Below are positions 49,401 to 61,400 of a stretch of 64,000 bases of DNA, piece by piece. Origin of the DNA: Delphinapterus leucas (Eukaryota > Chordata > Mammalia > Artiodactyla > Monodontidae). The notes beneath the pieces were generated by a model. The model was given only the letters and a program-made list of their open reading frames with translations, did not search any database and was not told where the DNA came from. The stretch is from contig NW_022098037.1 of the NCBI RefSeq assembly GCF_002288925.2, positions 5,450,632 to 5,514,631 on the forward strand, read 5' to 3'. A program made the translations under genes and the position numbers. The first letter of the stretch is position 1. Every line of letters starts with the position of its first letter.

Positions 49401-52400
49401 CTATCAATATGGCTATTTTTTGACTGATTTGTTAAGATTAGGTAACTTGACGGGAACTGTTTTCTTTGTGCAACTGATAGAGAATGAAAGAGAGAAGGTG
49501 GTTAAGGAGGTTGTGTGCTTTTAGTAGTATAAAATAAGCTGTGACTGATCTCAGAGAGACGATAGGGGAGCAGTTTCCCGTGCTGGTAACCATTCCCAGT
49601 TACTGCCCTTAACAAGAGGAGAGAGAGAAAGAGTATGGGTTATTCATATGTAAAAGATGCTTACAAATTGAGTTTTTGTATAAATAAGCACTCCCTGACA
49701 TATAAGACGTTTCTTTTAAAAAGCATTTCAAGATTCTGTAGTATAATCCAGGGTTATCACTATGAAAAGCATTTTGAATTTTTTAACATTTTAACTTTTA
49801 TTTGAACTCCAGTAAAATAAGAGATTACTACATAGGAGACAACACATTACACACAGTTTGTGTGTATCTCTGATACCAGAGTTGAAAGATGGAGATTTTC
49901 CTATGTTCTCCTTAGATGAGGGTTCTTAGTCTTATAACTCTAAAAATATTTAACTTTAGTAATTATGAAGAAACCAATTTTTTAATATCAGAAAAGTATT
50001 ACAATGGTGCTAAAATGCACCGTTTTTAGTTATTTCTCTTTGTAGACTGTTGTGACACTCAAATAAAATTTTATTGCTTTTATATATTCTTGATTAATTA
50101 GTTTTACATTTCTTTCATTAGGAAGTAGCTGTTTTTGTCTTTGATAAAAAGCTGATTGACAAATATCAAAAATTTGAAAAGGATCAAATCATCGATTCTC
50201 TAAAACGAGGAGTCCAACAGTTAACTCGACTACGACACCCTCGACTTCTTACTGTCCAGCATCCTTTAGAAGAATCCAGGTAAATTTTATGAAAACTTAC
50301 ATAAGAGACTTCCTAAACAAATAGTTTTTTTTAAAAAAAACTTTATGTTTGAAATCTATCTATACAGTATACTGTCAGTGAAAAGTTCTTATCAACTGAG
50401 TGTTGAGTTCTTATGGATTAGTTACTTCTTTGAAATTTATTTGCATATTCTATGTATATGTCTCTTTTTGAAATATTAATAAAAGTTTTCTTCACATTTG
50501 CCATGAGTCTGTATTTGCTTACTCTATGTTCAAGACTATAGCAGTCCAAATGGAAGATGTGAGAGAAGTATAGAATATAGTCCCTGCCTGAAAGTAATTT
50601 TTCTTGTTAATTTGCTAGAATTCATTGCCCCCTTTTCATTGATTCAATATTCAGAGGCTATTTTTATGTGTATTCCAGGTAGTACTGTTCTCGACGTTTA
50701 ACCTTTTACTATGTCCAGTATGTCAGTCCATAGTCCTCAGTTACTCTACTATCTCTTTTTCTCAAAATGAGCTTGGGAACTGTTGCTGAGAATGACAAGA
50801 AAACAGAATTTATGTTGTGTAATCTTAACTGGATCCTCAAGCCTTGGTGCTTTTAATAACTCCTTTAGATACCCAGCTATATAAATCTTTTCCACATTAC
50901 TCATAACCCCTAATTTATTCCTTCCTTCCTACTTAGCAGACTGTATTCCCCTCTCTTAAATCAGATCTTAACCAAATGGTTTGCCAATGCATTCTGTGGA
51001 CCCTAGGATTTTAAGGATAGGGAAAGAAGAGGCAGGGGGAGGAACCTAGCTGGCAGGGGCCCAGGCTTCCCATCTCTCTTCAACCAGGACAGTTTGGTTT
51101 TTATCTATTTTATATTTTGGATTTCTACATAGTTCTTACTTTAGAATCTTAGGTAACCCACTGTCACTTACTCACTTCCCCCAAAGACACAAGATCTTTT
51201 CTTTGAACCTAAAAGAAAAAAATCTAATGTTTACCATGTGAAAAACTGTACTAAATTTTTTGTATTTGTTTAACTTATTTAATTCTCAACAACTATATAG
51301 AAGAACTGAGGATTGGAGCTGCTACTACATAAGCCACATAGTTATGGCACCCTGATTCCTGAGCCTATGCTGTGCCTACCCAGAAATATACTTATTTTAT
51401 GTCTCTTATCATGATAATATTTTACTGCCCTTCTTTGTGTAAATAAATCCAGAAGAAGACTATAGTTGTTGTCTTCTTACATAACACTCACTATTATGAA
51501 CCCTCTATCTCAAAGTGGACTAAGTTTTCTTGGTCACACTTGTCCTGAGCTTTCCTGACTCCATGCTTGTTTGTGCTATTTCCTGTAGAGGGTTTTCTAT
51601 CAGTAGTTATAGTGTCACCTATCAGAACCTACCCACCTTTGTTATTTTAACTTGTATTTCTTTTTTTTTTAATATTCCATTGTATGAATATAGCACATTT
51701 TGTTTACCTGTTCATCAGTTGATGGGCATTTGAGTTGTTTCTCCTTTTTGGTTTTTATGAATACTGCTGCTGTAAACATTTGTGTACAAGTTTTTGTGTG
51801 GACATACGTTTTCATTTCCCTTGGGTGTACAACCTAGGAGCCAACTTGCTGGATCATATGGTGACTCAATATTTAGCCGACTGAGGATAAAGTAGGATTT
51901 TTTTTAAATTTAATTAATTAATTAACTTATTTTTGGCTGCATTGGGTCTTCGTTGCTGCGTGTGGGCTTTCTCTAGTTGTGGCGAGCGGGGGCTACTGTT
52001 CGTTGCGGTGCGCAGCCTTCTCATTGCGTTGGCTTCTCTTGTTGCAGAGCACGGGCTCTAGGCGCTTGGGCTTCAGTAGTTGTGGCACTCGGGCTCAGTA
52101 GTTGTGGCTCGCGGGCTCTAGAGCACAAGCTCAGTAGTTGTGGCTCACGGGCTTTGTTGTTCCACAGCATGTGGGATCTTCCTGGAGCAGGGATCGAGCC
52201 TGTGTCTCCTGCATTGGCAGGTGGATTTTTAACCACTGCGCCACCAGGGAAGTCCCTAACTTGTATTTCATCATTACGTTTTAAGTCTCTTGAAGGGAGA
52301 AAGGCCAGTGTTTTATATCTTTCTCTGTCCCTGCAGCTTCTTTTATAGTGATTTAAATATTACAGGACTAGGGCTTTATTGGCGTTCATGAAGAGAGATA

Positions 52401-55400
52401 ATTCAAAGATTACTTTAAGGCGTTTTCATTGATAGGTTGTAAAAATTGCAGTAGCATTGATAGAAATAGGAACGCTTTAGGGAAGGAAAAAAATAACTTC
52501 TGGTTTTTAATGACTTAATAATGTGGAGATGACACTGGAATCATCCAGAAGAAATGTGCTATAGAAAATAATCCAGGGACTTCCCTGGCAGTCCAGTGGT
52601 TAAGACTTTGCCTTCCAGTGCTGGGGGTGCGGGTTCAAACCCTGGTTGTGGAGCTAAGATCCCACATGCCTCAGGGCCAAAAACCAAAACATAAAACAGA
52701 AGCAATATTATAGCAAATTCAATAAAGACTTTAAAAATGGTCTACATCAAAAAAATTTTTTTAAATAAATAAAAAGAAAAGTAATCCAGGTGAAAGTTCA
52801 GAGTTGGTGATGTATATGGGGGTGAGTAAAATATAGGTAGTAATTAAAACCATGAAAAAAAAATGAATTTCAAGAGCATGAGTCAAAAGAGCAGAGTAGT
52901 GAGGACAGAACTTGAAATGTAGAGGGGAAAGAAGAGCCAGCAAAAGAAATTGGAAGGATCATGTTGTATGACAGGAGAAAAATTGGCAACATGTTATGGA
53001 AGCCAAAGGCGGGAAGAAAGGACTCCCTAACACTGGGGACCACCAAATAAAAAGGAAATAAGGACTGAGAAGAATCCATTGCATTTGACTAGTGAGAGGT
53101 TGTTAGTGATATTCAGTAATTTCAGTAGGATGGCAGTTTGGAAGCTAGAAAGGAACCCAGCAGAGAAGACATCATTATGTGAATAAAGTCCCATAGTAGG
53201 AACTCAAAGGAAATCTCAGGAGGATAGTTGCAAATCACTAATATACTGAGGTAAAGTGTAGGGAAATGAGATCATTCATGTTCGATGAACTTTATTTTTT
53301 TCAAGATAGAACGTGGATAATAGATGAGTAGTAGGTAAAGGAATAAGGAGTTAATGGAATGAGGAGTTAATATAAGAGGGCTATGAAGGGATGTTCTTGA
53401 AAAATAAAAAGAGCGAGGTTAAATAAAGTATACTATGTATCTTTAGGCTATCAGTCTACAGAGACTTGGGTTTTCTATTTTTTCCTTCAGCTTACGACAT
53501 AAGCAAGAGAGTAAAAGAAACCTGTGATGGCGCCTACAGGGTTAATAAGGGTTTGCCCAGTAAAGGGTAGTAAGGGCGATAGTTTATTGTTGAGGTAGTA
53601 GGGAGAAAGACAGGAATAAAGTGTAGTCAGAACTGAATACTTCAAATTTGTTGAATAAAGATACTGGGAAGCTAGGTTAGGTGGTGGTAGTAAAAGGGTA
53701 GGAGATGAATGGCTAGTAAACAGCTGCGGTTGGGGGAGGTGGTCCTTGAGAGAGGATTTAGCCCTTCTGGTGTGTAACTGTTTGTAATGATGATGGAAAT
53801 AAATATTCATGAAAGATAATAAGGCCTTCAAGCTTGAAGAATAATCTTACGAATATTGATATGACCAAGGATGATTTTGGGGACAAGACAGAAAAGGAAA
53901 ATAATAAGATTTGCTAAAATAAATGAGTCCTGGGAATCATTGGAAACTGTAGAGAAGACTAAGGGGTTTTTGAGCAGTTTTCCTCCAGTGCAGTTCAGCA
54001 AACGAAAGCCTGTGTCCACTGTGTTAATGAGCTTAGTGTGGGAGTCAAGAACAAGATCAAGTTCATCATCTTTATTGATAACTGAGCAGGGAGGACAGTG
54101 TAACTTTCTTCTTCAACCTAAGCAGCTCTGTCTTTATCGCTCATACATATTGAACTTCTGCATATGCTTTCATTTGAAAAATGGGTTCAAAGTGAAAGAA
54201 AAGTAACTCAAGTATTACTGACAGAACAGCAAAAGGCATATTTGCCATTAAACAGTTACTGTCCAGGTGCAGAGGCTTGGTATAGCTTTGTTACCGCACT
54301 GCCTTGTAGTTCTTCATTGCCAGAGCCTAAGCCAAAGTCCAAAATGTTAGGACTTGAATGTCAGACAGTTGGTAATTACAATAGCAATTGTAAACATTTA
54401 TTGAGCTTACATTTTAGTCAACATGCTGTGTATTTTATATGCATTTGCTCATTTGATCTTTACAGTAACCTTTCAAGGTGGTCTTTTATCACCAGTTTAC
54501 AAATGGGCAAAGTGAGGCTCAAAGTGTCCAAAGTCACCAACAAGGAATAGAGATGCTGGGACTTGAAGTTGGGTATTTGTATTCAGAGCTTGAGCTCTTG
54601 GTCATTACTCTATAAGACTTACTGAAGGCTTATTGAATGTTTCTAATGCTGAGGGCCCCGGCTCGATCCCTGGTTGGGGAACTAAGATCCCGCAAGCCGT
54701 GCGGCACAGCCAAAAAAAAAAAAATCAAAGAACAATAATTTTAAAAATTGGAAACTTGTGACACCTTTAAAAATGATACATAAAATAGATAAAAGCAAAG
54801 GTGCTCTGAGATTGAAGTAGTCATCAGGCTAGTCACTCCCACCGGCATCTGGACCTGGCTGCCCGGTCCTGAGATCTTCCACATGGACCTCCTGCCAGGG
54901 AGCTCCCCGAGCTCCAGGTGTGTCCATGTGGCTATGCCCTGACCAGGACGTCACATCTCCTGACACGTCCTGCCCCTCAGCAACCTGGGGGAGCCCTGCT
55001 GATCCTCTACACACGGGCTCCACGGTCACTCCTACTCACCCACCCAGAAACAGGAACCCCCCCCGCCGCCCCCCCCCCCGCCTCCCCCACACCGAGCACA
55101 CACATCGCATGCCTGTCCTGGCAATGTGCTGTGGAGGACAAGTGGACATCAGGGCTTGCAAAGTACCCTAGGACAGTGGTCCCCAACCTTTTTGGCACCA
55201 GGGACTGGTTTCGTGGAAGACAGTTTTTCCATGGACGGGGGTGGGGGTGGTTCAGGAGGTAATGCGAGCGATGGGGAGCGGCGGATGAAGCTTCGCTCCC
55301 TGGCCCGCTGCTCACCGCATGCTGTGCGGCCTGGTTCCTAACAGGCCACGGCCCGAGGGTTGGGGACCCCGGCCCTAGAAGACACCACAGGATGCCATGT

Positions 55401-58400
55401 TTCCCAAAGCAAGAACAAAAGGGTTTTCACATTGTTTACAGGAGCAAAAGACAGTCCTAGAGATGCAAAAATGATGTGCCCTCCCAGGGTTCCAACAGCT
55501 CACAAAGGTCCCAAGAGACGTAATTCAGGACCCCTCCCTCACCCAGGTGTTTGCTCTTAACAGTGAAAAAAAAAAAGTGACTGTCCTGTGGGAGCTGGAG
55601 CTATGCCCTGTCCCTCTTCCTGACTCATTGCTCCAGAGGTGTCTGTGGGAAATCTACAGGTTCCTTTGAGCATATTCTGAGATTTAGAGGCTTAGAAATA
55701 AGGGTAATATCATAGGTATAATGTAACAGTGTGTTAAATTAATTCATTGGTTTTCCATAAAGAATATCAATCATTCAAAATGCACAGTTGATAATGTTTA
55801 TTTCCTGACTTTTTAAATTTAAAAAATGTAACACAGCTGTTATAACACTTAAAAGACTGAATGATTTATCCAGTGGAATTCATATACAAAGCTTCCTGAC
55901 TTTGCTTTATTGGCCTAAGTGTGTTATATTAATGCTGAAAATAAATCTAAAATTGTCCACCTTCTTGTTGATAGTTAAATAGGACCACTAATATTTTTCT
56001 TTTTTAAAACAGGGATTGCTTGGCATTTTGTACGGAACCAGTTTTTGCCAGCTTAGCCAATGTTCTGGGTAACTGGGAAAATCTACCTTCCCCTGTATCT
56101 CCAGACATTAAGGATTATAAACTTTATGATGTAGAAACTAAATATGGTTTGCTTCAGGTATGTATTTTTATTCATCATGTGGATAGAATATTTTCCTTCA
56201 AAATTGTTTTTAGCCATTTCAAATTTAGCTGTATAAACTGCTTTATGTAAACCTTTAGATCTTCTCAGTAATTTAAAAATTATTTCTGTGTTCTAGAATT
56301 TTTCTACAGTTTATTGTTAGGCTTAAACTATCTTTTTAATGTACGAAACATAACATTAGTAATCTTTGGAGAAGAGCACTTGTTGACTGGTGGATGTGGT
56401 GGTTCCTTTTTAATGTTTTTGAATTGTAAGCCTTCACAATGCATCCGTTAAGTCCATCCACATTTTCTGATTTTCCTTCCCCTGCTTACCAAAATGTCTT
56501 CGGCTTTAGAGAGAGAATTGATACAGTAGATTCTTTGTTTTGGGGAGACAGAGATCATTTTATTCATTATTTTTAACAGTATTGTTAAGGTATAATTAAT
56601 TGGCATACAGTAAACTTCACATGTTTAAAATATACAGTTTTTTAAGTTTATAGGTGGAACCGTCACTACAATCAAAACAATTTACATATGGACCTTCCAA
56701 AGTTTCCTCATACCCATTGCGGTCCTCCCCTCCTGCTCCTTGCTGTCTTCTGTCTCTCACCCCAGGAAGCCACTGACTACTTTCTGTCACTAAATCAGTT
56801 CGTATTTTTAGAGTTTTGTAAATGAAATCATACAATATGTACTCTTTTTCTGGCCTGGCTTCTTTCAATCAATCTGATTATTTTGGTATTCATTCATATA
56901 GTTGTGCATATCAATACTTCTTTTATTACTGAGCAGTATATCATAGTTTGCTCATCCATTCACCTGTTGATGATCATTTGGGTTGTTTCCAATTTTCGGC
57001 TATTGCAAATAAAGCTGCTATGAACATTCATATGCAAGTTTTTGTATGGACGTATGCTTTCATTTCTCTTGGTTAATTACCTAGGAGTGGAATGGCTGGA
57101 TCAAATGGTATGTGTATATTTTATTTTTTTAAGAAACTGAAAAACTGTTTTCCAAATGATAGTACCATTTTACATTCCCATTGCAGTGTATAAAAGTTAC
57201 ATTTTTTTCACATCTTTGCAAAACTTCGTATGGTTGGCCCTTTCAATTGTAACCATTCTTTTTTTTCGTGGGATCTTAGTTCCCTGACCAGAGATTGAAC
57301 CCAGGCCCTCGGCAGTGAAAGCATGGAGTCCTAACCACTGGACCGCCAGGGAATTCCCTCAATTGTAGCCATTCTAATATGTGTGCAGTGGTATCTCATT
57401 GGAGTTTTAATTTGCATTTCCTTAATGAATAATGATGTTGAACACCTTTTTATATGCTTCCTTGCCATCTGAGTGTCTTTTTTGGTGACATGTCTGTTCA
57501 GATCTTTTGCTTATTGTTTAAATGGGTTGTTTGTTTTCTGTTATTGAGTTTTGAGATTTCTTTATATATTGTGGACACAAGTTCTTTGTCAGATACATGA
57601 CTTAAAAATATTCTCTCTTAGTCTGTGGCTTATCTTATTCTCTTAACAGTATATATTTTCTAATTGTGGTAAAATACACATAACATAAAATTTGCCATCT
57701 TAGCCATTTTTAAGTGTACAGTTTAAGTACATTCACATTCTTGTGCAACCATCACTTCCATCCATCTCCAGAACTCTTTTCACCTTGCAAAATTTAAGCT
57801 GTACCCATTAAACAATAACTCCCCACACCCCACCTCTCATACCTCCCAGCTCCTGGCAACCATCATTCTACTTTCTGTCTCTATTAGTTTGACTACTCAT
57901 ATAAGTGGAATCATGCAGTATTTTTCTTTTTGTGACTGGTTTATTTCAGTTAGCATAATATCCTCTAGGTTCATCCAGGTGGTAGCGTGTGTCAGAATTT
58001 CTTTCCTATTTGAAGGCTGAATAATATTCTGTTGTATGTATTTACCACATTATGTTTATTCATTCATTCGTTGATGGACACTTGGGTTGCTTTCACCTCT
58101 TGGTTATCATAATACTGCTATGAACGTGGGTGAACAAATATCTCTTCAGGACCCTGCTTTCAGTTCTTTTTGGGATATACCCAGAAGTGGAATTGCTGGA
58201 TTCTATGGTAATTCTATTTTTAAGTTTTTGAGGAACTGGCATACTTGGTACGGTTGGCCCTTTCAAATCCAGTTTTCACTTTTTGTTAACAAATTCCATG
58301 GTAATCTCAGGCACAAATATAAAATTACCAAATATTAATCCAGTGTGACAATGAGTGAACATCAGTTAATGTTTGAAAACTGAGCACAATGCTATTCAGA

Positions 58401-61400
58401 AAAACTTAATTTCAATATGAAGTATAAGTATATAAAAATATTAAGAATTAGAATCAAATTGACAAAGGTATTTCTTGATATTTACTGTCTTTAAGTAAGA
58501 AACCAAAGATTCTCTCGCTTTTCAAATTCAGGAACTGAATAAATTTGGGTAGCAAAGTGCTTTTATTACTGTCTTTTCTTTTGCTTTTGTGCGTATAGAA
58601 AGGAACTTAATAAATAGTTGTCCTCTGTTTTTACAATTGGGTTTTTCTTGCTAATGCTTAGAATGCTCTGGCAACTGAGAATATCTACACTTTTGCATTT
58701 ATGAAATTTAATTGTTACCTGGCGTGTAAAAAATTTTTATTGGGAGAAGCAGCAAATTTGATTATTATGAGATTTATTATTGTAATTGAAAGGAGTTTTA
58801 TTAAAAATGTCTTTTATTTCCATTTACAGGTTTCTGAAGGATTGTCATTTTTGCATAGCAGTGTGAAAATGGTTCATGGAAATGTTACACCTGAAAATAT
58901 AATTTTGAATAAAAGTGGAGCCTGGAAAATAATGGGCTTTGACTTTTGTATATCATCGACCAATCCTTCTGAACAAGAGGTAATGAAAGTTTTATTCTTC
59001 TCATTTTTTAAAGCTCTGGAAATTTGTGATTGCATCTGGAATAGATTAGAGAATTTATAAGCCTGATAAATGTGTAGAAATAGGCTATGTGGTACAATGG
59101 TATGTTTAAATGTATAGCTTTATAGAAAATTTCTAGTGTTCATTGTACCTATGAATATTTAGCTCATTAACTCCTCAGTAATGTTACTTGAGAAGAAAGT
59201 ACTAGAGTTAAGCAAATTTGAGCACTATTGGGTTAAGTAGATTTTTTTCCCTCAGAGTGTCAGATACACAAACAAACATTGTGAATCTCTAGCAGTGTTT
59301 CCCCAGTTTATTGGATCACAGAATCTTCTTTAAGGAGCATGATAACAATAGCAGTGATAATGATGGGTAACATTTATTGAAGCGCTTTTCTGAACACTTT
59401 TTGTGTATTTACTTATTATCCTCACAACGACTTAGTGAGGTATGGGAATAATACAGATGAGTAAGTTAGACTCATAGAATAAAATAATTTGCCTAAGTTT
59501 AGGCAAGTGGTAAGTGGTAGAACTAGGATTTAAACCCAGTCTTTCTGGTTAAAAAGCACCTGTTACTTAGTGATTATGAAACCTGCCTATTTATACTTAG
59601 GAAAACACTGCAATATTTCAAATTTTTACAATATAGTTGTTACCTTTAACAACCATGCTTTGACCTAAAATACATTTCTAATTTAAGTAAACATTTTTAA
59701 GGGAAGCAGAAAGAATTAGTATTGGTTGAGTACATACTATGCATCAGGCACTGTGCTGGCTCTGTTTTCCATACTTTTGTTTATCTTACAACATCCCTTT
59801 GAACCTGTTAACTAAATCACATAGCTAGTTGGTGAAAGAACAAGGTTTCAAACAATAATCTATTTGAACTCATACATTTGAAGCCTGTGTATCAGAAAAC
59901 ATAAGCCAGACCTTTCCATATTCATAATGCATTGTATAGTGTAGTGATAATTTGTCTTCTGGGAGAGAGCGCCAATAATCTCAAAGTTATAAGAGTTCTT
60001 ATTCTTATCTCTTAACTTGTTTCATGCACTTTCTAGTTTTGGGATTTGGGGAAATTTAGAATTGAAAGTGATGGTGACATTTTTACTTGCATGACTGAGT
60101 ATGAATTTACAACTAAATTGTTACTACTTGACAGTGGTTTGCTTTAATTTAACTATTTAATCTATGTAATCCCTTTTCTGTCTTTTTATAGCCTAAGTTT
60201 CCATGTAAAGAATGGGACCCAAATTTACCATCATTGTGTCTTCCAAATCCTGAATATTTGGCTCCTGAATACATACTTTCTGTGAGCTGTGAAACAGCCA
60301 GTGATATGTACTCTTTAGGAACTGTCATGTATGCTGTATTTAATAAAGGGAAAGCTATATTTGAAGTTAACAAGCAAGATATTTACAAGAGTTTCAGTAG
60401 ACAGTTGGATCAGGTATTTGCCTTTAAACATTTTCTTGCATTAAAATGTATTAAATGTTTGGTTTTTTCCAAATTATGTTCAGAAAGTTCTCTAAACTGA
60501 GATGAGTGTCTCATATTTTAAGTTTTCATAAAGTCAACTTAACAAAAGTAATTCTTAGGATTAATATTTGTTACTACAACTTTAATCATGGCATTTATTT
60601 ACTAGAGTGAAAATTGAAATATGGTCTAAAATACTGGGTGTTTTGTTTTAGGAATAGAGACAATTTCAGGTATTAAAGATGTGTTTTAATTATCTTGCAA
60701 CAGTAGAATTAGCCATTTGTTCAATCTAAAAATATATTTTTTAGTAAATTTCAAAAAGTTTTCTTTTGTTTTTTTTAAATTTATTTGTTATTTATTTTTG
60801 GTTGCATTGGGTCTTTCGTTGCTGTGCGTGGGTTTTCTCTAGTTGCGGTGAGCGGGGGCTACTCTTTGTTGCGGTATGCGGGCTTCTCTTTGTGGTGGCT
60901 TCTCTTGTTGCAGAGCCCGGGCTCTAGGCGCACGGGCTTCAGTAGTTGTGGCACTCGGGCTCAGTAGTTATGGCTCGTGGGCTCTAGAGTGCAGGCTCAG
61001 TAGTTGTGGTGCATGGGCTTAGTGATTTCTGAAGGTTATTAAAAAGTCCCTTAAAAAGTTTTCTTAAATGGACTATTGACAGTATAAATGTGTATCTTTT
61101 GAATATTTTATATTCATATTTAACATTATTACTCTTTTGAAGTTGAGTCGTTTAGGATCTAGTTCACTTACAAATATACCTGAGGAAGTCCGTGAGCATG
61201 TAAAACTACTGTTAAACGTAACTCCAACTGTAAGACCAGATGCAGATCAAATGACAAAGGTGAGTGCATATGAATTCCTGCCTTAGATGGAGGGACAAAA
61301 AATGAGTTAAAGTTGATTAAATGCATCTGAAGATTTAATCAGATATAGTCCCCAGATAACATCTGTATTCTTGAATGTCTATTCTTGATTGTCTATTCTT

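Larger units (their letters stand above)
40442..50121 (+). other. SCYL2: SCYL2 intron 2
   Basis: 9.7 kb with five SINEs, a young L1 tail (40743-40857), a palindromic DNA transposon (42811-42970) and old L1 sequence (44985-45540). The stretch 45541-47928 is AT-rich with nothing I can name; about 48708-48900 resembles MIR. Confidence 0.7.
50280..56012 (+). other. SCYL2: SCYL2 intron 3
   Basis: 5.7 kb with the SINE-L1 chimera (51661-52256), an older SINE (52568-52775), a MIR-like stretch (about 54370-54580), a partial SINE, and a GC-rich block (54820-55620) that contains a hAT element. The stretch 52790-54360 is purine-rich unique sequence. Confidence 0.7.
56158..58829 (+). other. SCYL2: SCYL2 intron 4
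   Basis: Mostly two ancient minus-strand L1 3' portions (about 56560-57650 and 57655-58250) with a SINE inserted in the first. The remainder is AT-rich. Confidence 0.65.

Noticed and set aside
54829..55029. Minus-strand frame ending [18 protein letters not shown]
   Set aside because: It has a non-ATG start, no homology that I recognise, and sits in GC-rich intronic sequence. Kept only as part of the unexplained block.
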